Assembly (NCBI GenBank): GCA_008508345.1
Contig: QNGE01000106.1
Coordinates: forward strand, 141,079 to 205,078
Length of the DNA stretch: 64,000 nt
Origin: Paragonimus westermani
Taxonomy: Eukaryota; Platyhelminthes; Trematoda; Plagiorchiida; Troglotrematidae
Direction: 5' to 3'
Both the position numbers and the translations under genes were made by a program. Of this stretch, positions 23,801 through 37,113 are shown piece after piece (positions within the stretch are counted from its first letter, which is position 1; every line of letters starts with the position of its first letter). A model generated the notes under the pieces. It searched no databases. It was given only the letters and a program-made list of their open reading frames with translations, and was not told the origin of the DNA.

Positions 23801-26800
23801 GCTTGCTAAAACATTCGCTACGTGTATTTTGCTACTAAGCACTCACCTCTGAGGTGATTACGAGCTGTTTTTATTACACATGGTTCAAAGTGGACCGTAT
23901 TGTGACTGTGACCTTCAAGTTTCGTATAGTTTCAGGCACTTCAATTTGTTTAAAGTGGAGTAACAAACCTGAGGGGAAATGCGGAGGCGGTGGTCGCTGT
24001 AGGGATTCGTGATTTCAGAAGACAGTTGCTGGGAAGGTTAGGAGAACGGCCGTTTGACATCACATTCTACATTGACTCTACAAAGGCAACCGCTACAGAA
24101 GATCGAGAAGCGTTGTTGCTGTGCGAGGGGCACTGAACTAAAACATAACATAATGTGCAACGTGGCATGAAGTGGGTAAAGTGCATACTTGTGTTTAAGA
24201 GAAAATCGGTGCTAGATGATGGAAGGAAACACTGGCCTGTTTTATTCTTCACCGAAACTTCTTAAAACAGAAGTTGTCTGGCAACCAAAGAAGAGCAGAC
24301 GCTCTATGTGTGTGTGGATCACACACTTATTCGTTCTTCCCCAGGCATTGTTGTTGTGTGCGTATCGTGGATGTTGTGCAGATGTTTGGAAGATTTGGCG
24401 TTAAACCGGACGGCCTGGAGGAATACGGTTCGGGCGGGCGTCCGAAAGTTCAACGAACAATTATTGCTCGGCCGCGAGCGGAAGCGTGCGGTATGCAAAG
24501 GAACCATCGGTGCCATAAGTCGCGGTGACGTGACTCTATGGCATTGCGATGTGTGCGGCCGCGAATGCGCTGGCCGTTTGGGGCTAGTAGGTCACGAACG
24601 TACTCATGGTACCCCATCGGCGAAGAGGCGGCGAGTACGTTAGGCTCACGTAGGTCATATCAGTATATTTATTCTACTTCTGTTAACGACTGCATCGGCC
24701 AACGGCCTGGTCGTTGACAATTAATCCGCTCTTCTTTTCAGAAAATTGAGTGTCTGTGGTCTTCTATCGATTCTTTTCTTCGGCTTTGTTGGTGTATTGT
24801 ATGATGAATGGTCTGTCTGACTTTTCACAGTTCAGTGAGAAAGTTGCTTTTCATTCTTATCTTTTCTGGGATGCACTAACCTGCACTTCTATGCTTTAAT
24901 GCTTCTTTCTCCTTAGGTTAGATCTCGTCATTGCAGCCTCTCTCTGTTTAGTTTCCGAGAGATAACAGTTTCCTTTCCTTATTAGCCAATCAATTGGCTA
25001 ACCAGCATTGGCCGGCTGGACACAAAGGCCCCACTGGCACACCTCCCGGTCTTATTCCTTCTGGTTTACACTGGATATGTGATGTGTTGGTGGAGCTGCA
25101 ATTGGTGCAGCGCAAGCCAATTGCAGTGATGGATAAGCGCAGGCGTCCTTTTGCTTCGGTCACTGTGACAGGCTAATCCGAATCGGATGCCGCCCACCGT
25201 GTGCACCCATCGAACTCAACGAGTATTCGTTTAAACATCTGTTGTGCTCGTATATCAGGTGGAAATCGGGTGGAACTGATATGTGATAGGCTAGGAAGTT
25301 CAGTAACTGGTATGTGTAGGACAATTCGCCTCACGCAATTAGGCGCTTAACTGAACAGTAGTAAACTAGGCCTATTAAAGTGAGCACAAATGCATACAGC
25401 TTGTAAGCCTGACGTTTTTTTCATCAAGGACAATGGTTTTACCCACTGGAGAGCACACATCAGTACTCAGATTTTTTTATACCTTAGTTCTGCAGTGTAT
25501 ACGTGGATTTTATGTATCAAACAAATTGTCACGCCAAATTTGAGCGAATGTTTCTGGCAAGTGGTAGCGGATTTTGCGTATCTGAATGAACCAAAACAGA
25601 TTTGATGACAATTTGACGACGAGAGGTTCGCTTACAAACCATACTATGCTATAAGATGTCCGTACCAAATTTAGTACGAATGAAGTCAAACCGTCCGGGC
25701 GTCGTGATCAACGTTATTGTTAAGATAGGATTTCGATTACAAAACTCCTCAGAAGGTCACCCGAGGTGGTTGAAACGCAGAGTATTACAAATTGCTCCTA
25801 GGGTTGTGTTATTCTCAATCTGTTTATCAATAGCATGCTATGCTATGACATGAAAATCCGTACACGCTGTTGAGTGATCACTAGGCACATTATTTGTGAC
25901 AGTTGAAAGGTTGAATACGGATATCATTTGCGGGGATTCTACTTCCTGTTCCTAAAAAGAAGGCAGCACAAGAGCTAGTTCAAGGCACACTGAAGTATGA
26001 TGTTACGACACTTGCGTTGTGCTGTGAGTACATCTTACCTACAACATTTTGCTAACCTCACTCGTCTACTTACTCACGTTGCGTCTGCTGGTTTTTATCG
26101 ACAGTCATTGCTTATTCTCTTTCACTATTTACCTATTTAAAGCTAACGGACCTCATTAACGCATTATAACTTGAAAGCAGTCTTTATTTATAGTACTGCA
26201 TATATAGTGATTATGAGATGTCTCGTATTTCTGCGATATTTCGGCCGGTTTTCGAAGCGTAAAAGCCATTTTAAACGCAAAACGCAATATCCTGTTTGAG
26301 TGCCTTGCCTAGTTATCAGTGAATTAACTGTAAAAAAAAAGCACAAAATACATGCGAAACGGTTATAAAATGTCTTAGTACCACCGGTGCTGTTACTGTT
26401 ACGACCGTGCTGTCTATTCCTGCTGATCAGCGAGTTATATGCATCTAGAAGGCGATGCTGTATCGGAAATTCCTCATTTTGAGTCAGATGAATAGGGCTT
26501 ATTAACTGAGTGTTATCACTCCAACTGTGCCACGCGGAATGCAGTTGTTAGAACAGCACGAAGATAAGAGATATGTAAAGTTTTGGAAATGCGTGGCATA
26601 AATCGTAAAGTGGCTGATCAAATCTTAAACGTCAACATGGGCAGGCATACAAATTACATAATTGAGATAGGATGAAGTGATACTTGCCCGATCTGCCTTG
26701 AATCCGCTTGTAAGTACTTCTCAGCCGGTGACAGTGATACCTCCAGTACATGTACAAAGAATGTAACAGCCATTCAGCCATTGTTAATTTGTCAGAGGCT

Positions 26801-29800
26801 GCTGCGGATACTGACTGTATCACGTATTCTAACATATGCTTGGAGTGACCATTAAAACAGTGTTATCTCCAGCGATGCAAAAAATACTTCGATGAGTCCG
26901 GATGCTTTGACGCTTTACTGACGTGACTTACGAAATGAATAGGATTGATCCACTACACGGTTAGCGGCCTCCGTTTCGGATTATCTCGTCACAGTGACTG
27001 GGGCCTGCGCCTAACCATCACCACAAGTGGCTCACGCTATACCACTTTTGATCCCACATACACACCACGTATCCAGTTTAAACGCGGAAGAGTGAGGCTA
27101 GGAGGTGTGTGAATGAGGCCTTCATGTCCAGCCGACCGATACTGGTTAGCTACTTGATTGGCTAGCACGAAACTAAAACCCGTATCTCTCGGACAGTAAA
27201 CAGACAGACTCCAGTGGTAAGGGAGAAAAATATTGAAAACATAGTGCAAGTAGTTCACTATATTAGTACATGTTAGTGCACTCTAGAGCGGATAAGGTGG
27301 AAGACAAAAAGTTTCAAGGTTGAACTGGGTGGAAAGAGACCATTCACTGTAGGGTACATCAACAAAGCTAACGTAAAGAAGAGATTGGACGCCACAGACA
27401 CTCAGGTTTCCGAAGAGAGGGGCAGGTGAGTTCCAAACGACGGTGATCGTTGGTAGCTGCGAACAATAAAAGTGGGATATACCTGATATAACCTACTTGA
27501 GCACAACGTACTCGTTGTCTGTTGGCCGACGGTGTACTATGAATAAGATTTTAACTAATAACTAACTAACTAATAAGTCCGAAGCGGTCAGCGCATTCGC
27601 GGCCGCACACCTCGCAACGCCGCATAATCCTGTCACCACGACATATGACACCGATGTTTCCCTTGCGTACCGATCGTTTCACTTCACGGCCGCGCAGTTG
27701 TTCGCGACTGAACTTTTGGACATCCGTCTGGGGCGTATTTCTTCAGATCGTCCGGTTCAACGCTGTCTTCTCATGATCTAAAACCGATATTACAGTGCGA
27801 AAGACTTACCTGGATGACATCCTGGTATTTCCGCTTTTGACCACCACGATTTCGCTTACCTGATTTCAGTCGTCCGTACAACAGCTGCTTTAGAATGTGG
27901 TCGGCGCCCATCCGACGGACGTGACCTGGCCAACGAGGCTGATTGCGCATCAACATGGCGTCCATCCCGTCCGCGGACGAGTCTGCTGACAAAGTGATAT
28001 ATCTATTCAGCTGTCGATAGCATCTCTGTTAATGCGAATTTCACGTGCGCATGCAGAAACTCCACCTCCAGCCGGAGAACGCTGGGAGAAAAAACAACTT
28101 AATTTGGTTGATATCCAGTCTGAACTTGGGTGGCACGGTCGCGAAAGTCGTAGCCAGTCTCTTTAGTTTGTCGTCGCTCTGTGCGAATAGCGCGCTGTCA
28201 TCTGTAAACAGAAGCATGCGCATCATCGAGGTGTGTAGGTGAATTGGGGCGCCGAAACGTCAACTATTTGGTAAGCGCTCATCCGTGTCGTATTCGACCT
28301 CAACACCGTCCTCTGCGGAGTCCTGAAGAGCAACTGTTAGGATGGCAGGACTCACTACACATCACTTTGATAGCAGAGACTGTAGTCAAGAGTATGTTCC
28401 TGGCACTTCATCCACCAGTTAATTTGGTGTAAAAAAACATGATTTTGGTTGAAGAGCCTCATTGACGAAGCCGTTCTGCTGTTGGGAGATGGCACGTTTA
28501 TCTTGCATCCAAACAACAGGCAATTAACGTTTAGTAAAGAAAGACCTGCCGAACAGGATGATCTTTCAGAAGGGAATCTAGGGGGAACCACTAAATGACC
28601 GCCACTGAATTGGTGTGCGGTGAATCGGCGATTGTTTAATGGTTTCCAGTAGGTTCTCTTCTGAAACACCACCCCATTGGACAATACAGGTTTTTTCTTG
28701 GTCAGGTGTAAACTGCCTGCACAAACCCACGCGTGAAACACGTTTTTTGCTCCCAACAGCAGAATGTCTTATCAAACAAGGTCGTTCTCCATAAATCATT
28801 TTTTGCACCATATTAATTGGTGTACGAATTGCCTGGCACCTACTCTTGGCTTCGGCCCCTTTTCGAACCTATGAGGCGTACCCACCGGAAGATCGTTCAA
28901 AACGAGTAGTTTTCCGATTAACAAGGAGTTGAAAGTGTCGATTGCAATGGTGACAAAAATTGGACAGTCAACCTCGAAGATCTCGGATGAGTAACGTGTG
29001 AGGAAGATGTGTTTAACCTCCACAAAGTAATGTAGTACCATTATCCCAGTCACTCTTTTTTACTTTTGACCCAGAATATTGTTGTTCGAAATGTTCTCAC
29101 ATTTGTTTTGCACACATGCATTTTCTTATTGATTTTATGACTATAGTTTTTCATATCTTTGTGTGTTTCTTCAAAGAGTAAACTAAAATTAAAGTCGTGA
29201 AAAAAACACTAGTGGCCTCAGGGTAGGTCGCGCAATGCAGCAACCCTTTCGCTCATTTACTGCTTTCGGTAAACAGCCTTCAAATTGGTTCAGCTTTGTA
29301 ATTACCTAACTCGAAATTAGCAACCCGTTGTCTAATTTGTTATCCACTTGTTGTCCTGATAAATGTGATTAGGTACAAGGCAGCCAGTCCCATTTTCGAC
29401 TGCTGTTTACTTACCCGTAGGTATTTTTCGATGTCATAACACAAGCCTCTCGAAATGAGGTCGATGTTGGTGATAATGTGAGTGTTTGGTCCTTTCGTTT
29501 TTTATTTGCATCGGTTGATTTAGCCCCGATATCTTAAAGTTCTATTTAGTCTACTTAGTCCGATGGTTTTGTGTTTTTAGCTATCTTATACTGAACAAAG
29601 TGCGTCCTGTTCACGGTAGACCGATTGGGCATATCTGGAAATGAATCTCCAAAATGTCACTCCTTATGGTGCTTGGTTGGTCCCACCGTACTATACAGTA
29701 TGCCTAGACTGCCTTTTTCATCCGCGGCTAGCTGATTCATTGTGTTATGCTTTCAAAAACTGTGAGTGGCCTTGTTCACATCAGTACCTCCATGCACTTA

Positions 29801-32800
29801 AGGGTGAGGATGTATGCCCGCAAAGTTACTTCCAAAAGGTCTTATGAACTCTATTGTCTCGAACGGTTATGCTAACCCCTCCAATTCTGTGAGATCAAAG
29901 AGATACTTATTTGTTTTAAAAGGGTTGTATGTATGCAGTAGTTGTTCGGCACATTCCGTCCTACCCGACGAAAGGTTACTTACTTCGTGTCAATAATAGG
30001 AATTTGCCGTAGACCTTCAGTCGCTGTTATCACCCAATTGAAAATTTTAACCAGCAATACTGTTTGAGTGTCGTTTGCAGAAAAATTGCCATAAATCATA
30101 TACCGTACAGCGATAAAAGTTTCACGGATTTAAAACAGATATAACTAGAACGCTGTCCGTTTTTTCCATCATTTATCACACCTGCTATTCACCTCCCCAT
30201 AGTAACACTCGACCTTTCTTCATTAAGTGTGCTCAAGTTAGGTGATAATAATGATCAAAATCGTACCTTACCACATTGGAAGAGGAGCTTCCTAGCACTC
30301 GCTGTTCAATAGTTGGTCACTTATACGTTGACAACGTTTTCGCTCATCTTCGCATCTGGGCTGGTGTTACAGTGTCTTCGGTTACAGTACCATCTCCTCC
30401 GTTTCAAACATTCTCACTGGGATCAAGACCAAGGAGGTAGTCGGGGTAATGTCTGAATCCTTTTGAATAAGACAGAAATGGTTAGATGAGACATATACTG
30501 GACAAGTATATCGTTCATTCTCGTCAGCTACATTCACGAAAAGCTAGCCGATTGGATAAAGGAGTGAGTACGCTTTTCGCACGTTGATAACACAGTTTCG
30601 AATATTCACAGACCACACACTTCTTTAGAACCAGGTTATGACTGCTAAACTAGGTAAACTACTGTTTTGCTTGTACACATCAAATCGGTCACTATTTTGT
30701 GTGTGTAACTGACGAGAACGGACACAGTGTTGCCCGAGCATACATCTTACATAACAGTTTTGACCGGATTCAAGTTCATGTGTGGACAAAACCTGGTTCA
30801 TTTGTCATTCTCTCCAAACGAATCTAACTCTGCCACATAAGTCAACCGTGTCTTGGCGTGGCCTACGAAAGTCTGTGATTGTGCTTACTGTTAGGGTTGA
30901 TGCACAGTGCGGCGGACGTCTAACACACGCTGCGATCTCATGAATCCTTCTACTCAAGGGTCGGGTCGACCACAATAATGCGCTGAGTCGGGACAGCTTT
31001 GGAGCTGTTGTACACGATGTCGCGTTGGCCAGTCACTGTAAGCGTCGGTCATCTCCTTTTCCAGCGGTTATTTCTTCCCATTTTCTTCTTCACGTTTCAT
31101 ATTTTCTGTTGCGAAGTAAGAAGTTATTCACATCCTTCCTATAGCCTGCAGAATGCTCAACCAAAATCTTTATTTGCCCAGTCGATCACAGAAATACATG
31201 CTTGCCGTGGTGTCATTTCATGGAAGTCAGTTACCGAATGTCAGTCTGTGCAGATCAAAAAGTGCAATAGGCTGTGATCTGAAAAGAAAGTGTGGCGGAT
31301 AACAAGTTCATGCGTATGCTGCCCGTAGATGATGATTCTTCATGACGGGAAGCTGCGATCGAATACACAATTGTGTAAGACGTCTCTCGCTGGGCTGGCA
31401 CTCTTTCGTGGCACTATACATGTATCGGATGCCGTTTGCGCGCTGAAGCATGCGATTTCCAAGCTTACAGAAGAAACGCTGCATTGAGTGTCGTTGTTCA
31501 GTTTGTAGACAAACCACCAGTTTGAAATAGCCTGCCGTGATTTTGTCATGGCTGTCTGGACAATGTTGTCGTTTTATTGCGGGGGAATGCCTACTAGTGT
31601 CACGTTGGGTTCTCGAACGGATTGTCCTTTTTGGTTGGAAGCTATCCTATGGTTCGAATTATCACTGGAATACTCAGCGATATGTATAGCCTAGTAAGTC
31701 TAGTTCAACGTGGACGCATTTCTGAGAGCCATAAGAGCCTGCAACACTACTATTTGTGTGTTGAAGGTGCACGGAAATCTCGGAAGTTCAATCACAATTG
31801 GACGAAACAAGCTGTTTTTACACTGATAAGTTCTTGGTGCTAGTTCCAATCTGATTGGACCTCAGATTTGTCACCCATTTGTAACTTTTTGAAACAAACT
31901 ATCATTTGATTTCACTAGATGTATTATCTGAATGGTCAGATCAGATGGCGGCTTCTGCAGTATTGTAATCGGTGGCAACTGGCAATCGGTCGTCCGTTCA
32001 AAGCACATAACGCAGCAGGACATCGATCGGTGCAGTTACGCACGATTTACGCAGGTGCGATTTTTGGTTGTAAGAACGGCAACAATCACTTTACTGTTCT
32101 GCTCGCTTGTGGCAGGTCAAACAAACGAACGACAATGGCACATGCACGCGCACACGCGTACATACTAACCTTGTTTTGTGCATCGTACATCCTTATCGCA
32201 AAGCATAAGTTGGCACGGTTCGGCTTCCGGCATGTTCGTTAAGCATGCTGTATTGTGTGTGGCCATGTTTGTACGTGCATCCGTGCGTGTTCACTCAAGA
32301 TCTCTCATGAGCACAAACAGAGATAGTGCACTACGTTTGACTATCCGGAGAATTGGGGTGGCACATTTTGAGGACGTATTATTCAATTCTGTACTATTCA
32401 CTGTAACCTAGTTAGCTCAATAATGCAGTAATGTTTGTTGTGGTCATTAGAGATTCCTCGGGACGGAGTGCTTGTGACGGTTGACAACTCATTTTCACGT
32501 GAATCTGCAGGGCCTTGTCTTAATTTGCATGTACAAACTACACGTGCCAGGTTGCAGATGTTTGGATTTTAGGCCCATACCTTCCTAAAATCACGTTATA
32601 TGTGTTCGCGAGAGAAACCCAGGCGTTGGGAAGGTTACCACAAAATTGAATTATGAACAGTTTACATTCGTGCTTGTTCGACTGTCGCTATTCAATGTCG
32701 AGAACGGTTCTGTGCCTTGTGAATGAACCACTTAACTCCATCTTTGGTCATTCGTAGCACCTAATTTGCACTGCTCTGTTTCATAATAACCGCTTAAGTG

Positions 32801-35800
32801 GATCACCTGTTTCAGATTCTAAATTACCTCCGAAGTGTTGATTTATTCGACGAAAGGAAATGAGAACACTCACTAGTAATTTGCGGAACACAGAGCACTT
32901 TCTTCTTCTACGCTGAGGAGGATTCGTTATCTATCTCGTTGCTGAGAGGCGACTTCAAGGGAGATAGCGGCTTATCGGTAGTGTGAATGTTGTTGTATGG
33001 CAGATTTATTCGGTAAACTGGGGGCAAATCATGACGGTGTACGTCGTACAGCCACCGCTTACTCTGACTTACACATTTTGTGTTTGTAAGGTACTATTAC
33101 ATAGCTTGATGTTGGTTGTTCGATTTTGGACATAAACGTAGTCTAATCCCCTCTTATCCCGTTTATCTCCTACCTACACCCATATAAGGTATCTGTATCA
33201 GTCACTGATGTACTGCAGTCGTTGAGGAATTTGTTTTGTGAACGGTTCACAGTTTGTATTTTTTTTGGCTTTTTCAGGAAGTAGTACATCAGGAAACGCA
33301 ATGTCATCTAAACGTTACAAGCGCTGAAACTTTATGGGTTGGTTGCTGGTCATATATCGTTTAATCCAAATTAGCCTTGATCTTGCACATACCAACGGTA
33401 AGACAGCCGTTTGCACACAATAACTGCACAACTGTTAAGGAAGGTTTGGACCTCACTGATGCATCCAACAGACATCTAGTGTGGCCATGTTTGCAGCCCA
33501 GCGGGTTCAGCTGCTTTCGCGTACGCACGTACCTGTTCGTATCCGGTCATACACGCTCGTAGTCGGCCGCTGTTTAATAAGCTTTATGTCCCGGAATATG
33601 AGCCAGAAGTCCCATTCATCACCACGATGTCGAGCATAACGTTAACTTTTCTTTTAGCATTCGTGACAATTCGGCTGTGCTGTTTAGAACTGAACTTTCT
33701 CTAAACGAGATTACTCATAGAAAATACTTTTTAGTCATTATTCTTCCGTACGTGTTCGACCGAATGCTATTAAACTTCCAGGAATTCTCCGATTGGTTGA
33801 CTTTTATTTCCGTTCCTTACAGGCACTCATATTATGGAAGGGTCTGGGAAGATGATTGTGACTGCGGTCGGCCCACATTCACAAGTCGGTATCATCTTTG
33901 GCCTGCTCAGTTCTCAAGGTGACGAAGGCCAAGGCGCTGCGTCTGGCAAGGCCGGAAAGAAAAGTGAGCCTCATAGGTGATTTTTAAGGCTTGTATCTCA
34001 TTTTTGATGTACCTGACCGTTTGGGTCTGTTTGTATAATTTAGTTAGCATCTGGTAAACTGGTAGTTGTGAGGGTTGCTGGATGAGATCAGCGCTGTTGC
34101 GAACAACCTTAGGAATCAAGTATGGACTCAAGTAGATTTGAGATTTTGCCACCTTGTCTTCACGAAAGTTCACAAGTATCCGGTGTTTTTCAGGCCACAG
34201 TAAAAGTGACACAATGACGTTCGCTTGTTTGTGAAGGCCACACAAAGTGTCCAAAGTTGAGCTCGCTTTTACTACCGTGACAGAGTAGTTTATGTGATCC
34301 GTTTGCTCATAGCCGGTGAGACCGACAGGTTCGACATGTGGTATGTGGTCCTATAAACTTGCCTTGTTTGTTGGAAGGCTTCTTGCACAATAGCACTACA
34401 GACTGTTTCTTGAACGACTCGTTCTAAAATTCACAGATAAAACAACAAAAATCAGATATTGGGTATTAATAATTGGTTGCCTTTAACGTCCAATCAAACG
34501 TGTTCAGCACATCTTGTATGCGTGAGACAATTCATGCTCAGCATGGTCAGAACGCATGTGCGTTTCGGTGCATTTTGCATTGGTACAGTGACGGTAGTAG
34601 TGCGTGGTCAATGTTAGCAAGTGATTGACACCTGATGTGCAGGAAAGAATCGATCTTGGATTGAAAGAAGGACTAACTGTTGACCGGAATGCCGTACCCC
34701 CGTGAATGACATACTTCGCAAGATAAAATGGCTTCAAACGTCAACGTAAAATTTTTCGAAGTATACCACCAACGGAGAAGGCTGATAATTTCCATAGACA
34801 ACCCGGTGGGAACCTTCTGCTTTTTATCATACTCCGAGTGAAGTTAATTTTTTGGTTGCATTTATGCAATATGAAAGCTCTGTCCAGGCTCCCAGTACAT
34901 GTACCTCCTTTGGGAAAACGGCTTTGGGTGCAATAATGGATTGGACAATGGTGTATGAGGGACAAGCGGTCAGATGTTTGGGATGTGGTTCACACAGAAA
35001 CATACATTCGTCTGAGTGCATCAAACGATCTAGAAATCTAACCGTGTATGATACGGGTTACTCTTCACTTGCATGATAAGCCAACCATATCAGCCTGATT
35101 AGACGCTCAGTATAATCTCAGTGGGCGATCATATGTATCCATTTTTCCGGTTTTGGATGTGAATCCAAGGGGCTGGGTGGGTTGGTCCTATGGGTAAACG
35201 AAGGACTATTCAATCTGACAAGACTCGATAATGCTGTATTTTCATTGCTATTGGCAACTGGTAAATACTGGTGATTACACAGTATGTACGCAGCATATAC
35301 TTCTATAAGAGAAAACTTCGGTACTATTACATGTGAATAGTCTCTAGGTGAATTGACCTGATTTCATTTGCGTGTTGAAATGATGTCCACCCAATCACGA
35401 ATTGAATCTCCGTTCAATCCTGGAACATTCCTTCTAGCTTAGTTTAAGTGATCTGACAGTGTCCAATGTGTATATCACACTATAGTCTACGTCGTTTGAT
35501 GCGTAGCCTGTTCACCTATTTCATTTTGCTCTACCTACAAAAGAGGTCGTTCCTAGTTTACTCTTTTTTAGGTGCATGTTATAGAACTTGGGAGCGCCTA
35601 ATTTTCTTGTCATCCAGTTGGTCATCCATCCTGTTGGCATAACTTTGCGGGGGAAAGGTTCAGTCTGGCATCGATTAGTTTGACCAACTTCAATTTTTCC
35701 AATTTCGCATGGCTTATCGGTGTGTATAGTCATTTCATGCAACCAAACGGAAGGTTGTCCTGTCACAAGAAATTGAATTCATTTCTGCTCCCAGTTGACT

Positions 35801-37063
35801 GAGGTCGTTCGTCCTGTTGCCTTAGGAAACTCACTACGCGTCTGTCAGCCTGGCTTTTTTATCTTAGTATCCTCCCTTTTACGTTTGGAAACGGGGGTGT
35901 TACTTATGACAGTTGTAGTCTGTCCATGATTTCCGGCCTAAACCAAGTGTAGAGTTTTCACTGTCGACGTCTGTCGCTCCCGGTTCGCATACGTTAACTC
36001 ACTTAGCCTGTTTCAGACAGAATCCGGCGACTGTCCGCGTAACTCAGTCGTTTGATTCAATCGTCACTTTTACAAGCATTAATTGTGCTAGTTTGCAATC
36101 AACTGGATTCAACTGTTGAGACGCGATGAAGCTCGAGAGGTTACTAAACTGTTTGGGCGTGTGAATAGTCATTGGCCTAATGAAAAACTAGGTCATCGCT
36201 GTTCTTGAGGTCGCAAGGTCACGGTAACACTTGTATGACGATGTGTGCGCACATGAAAATTAGTCTGTTTGTGAACAGAACGAAGTTGCGTCATCTATTG
36301 GATGAAGATAGTGCGTGCGCGACGAGTGACGACACCAGTGGCTGGCGGCACCCCCGGACTGGCTTCCACTGGCCAGCCTGTTGCGTACAATAAGGAGCAA
36401 GCACATGCGATTTCTTGAATGCAGGAAAATGTTTACATTCACTTACTGGTGGTCGCCAGTGTGTCACCGAGTGAGAAGTAGAACGAGCAGTTCCACTTCC
36501 TTACCTTGCGTTTGGTGTATGTACCGTGTGAGTTCCTCACTGATCACACATTTCCAACCTTGCATCTTAAGTGTACCATCTGGTTACCGGTTCCAGGATT
36601 TACCTCAGCCTAATAACTGCTACAATTTCCTTCGGTTTTTTTCCTGCCCATGGCACCAAAATCGCTCGATGTCGTTCTCTGCTTTCTCCCAGTTATGCAC
36701 TTTCTGATGGTAGTTCTTCTGAGGCCGTGTTCTAGTAAATCGGCATTTTTAGGTTTTAGACCTATTTTTCATTCTGCGTTTTCTCGTCGCTCACGGTAGG
36801 TCCACCATTTCGAATCCACACTTCAGTAGACTCGGATATCTACCTCGAACATGAACACGTTTCCGTTATAAAATACCCCGACCAAATTGAGTACGAATGA
36901 AATCGAGCAATTTGGGCGCCTTGTTTAGCAAAATTTCAACAAATGGATTGAAAAGAACAATGTTGCAAACCGCTCTTTTCAGTCACTTCGTCCTGGTTGC
37001 AGCTCATCGGGTCCAGTCGATGTTTCGTATAATCAAATTGTCATTTCCAAGTGGAACTGTGTT

Positions 37064-37113
<50 letters not shown>

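Larger units (their letters stand above)
21919..25193. repeat. 812-bp near-perfect inverted repeat with a 1.65-kb spacer
   Basis: Arm 1 (21919-22730) and arm 2 (24382-25193) are reverse complements of exactly equal length. I read two mismatches (both near the 5' boundary of the LINE fragment) and no indel, about 99.7% identity. The arms are the 3' ends of LINE copies A and B in opposite orientation. The spacer 22731-24381 contains the further RT part of copy A and unique DNA. A transcript through intron 4 could fold into a long double-stranded stem. Confidence 0.9.
24382..25199 (+). pseudogene. LINE copy B: zinc-finger C-terminus and 3' UTR, 5'-truncated
   Basis: The + strand frame enters the element at about 24382 and encodes the same 80 C-terminal residues as copy A (one difference, Ser to Leu at the third residue). 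These include the [14 protein letters not shown]...HERTH finger and a KRRRVR end at 24643. The 3' region that follows is identical to copy A, carrying hairpins at 24982-25001 and 25096-25126 and ending GATGCCGCCCACCGTGTG. It is severely 5'-truncated: no RT motif remains. The near-identity to copy A means both are young or one was copied from the other. Confidence 0.85.
18906..33822 (+). other. PMCA intron 4 (14.9 kb), main repeat sink
   Basis: Donor GTGAG, acceptor CCTTACAG. It contains three copies of the zinc-finger LINE (21914-23385 minus, 24382-25199 plus, 26958-28245 minus), an 812-bp inverted repeat made by the first two, a cluster of open minus-strand frames at 28355-29053 and a tRNA-like scrap near 20165. 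The remainder (18906-20160, 20240-21840, 25200-26950, 29060-33822) holds nothing I can identify. Confidence 0.8.

Noticed and set aside
24994..25176. A 60-codon open frame in the LINE 3' region, also open in copies A, C and E, as a possible second LINE protein
   Set aside because: It starts with TTG, has no ATG, and differences between copies B and C are mostly amino-acid changing (about six against two silent), so there is no sign of protein-level selection. The RNA hairpin explains the conservation better.
24374..25203. TGTGCA on both sides of LINE copy B as a target-site duplication
   Set aside because: Only 6 bp with imperfect placement; likely chance.
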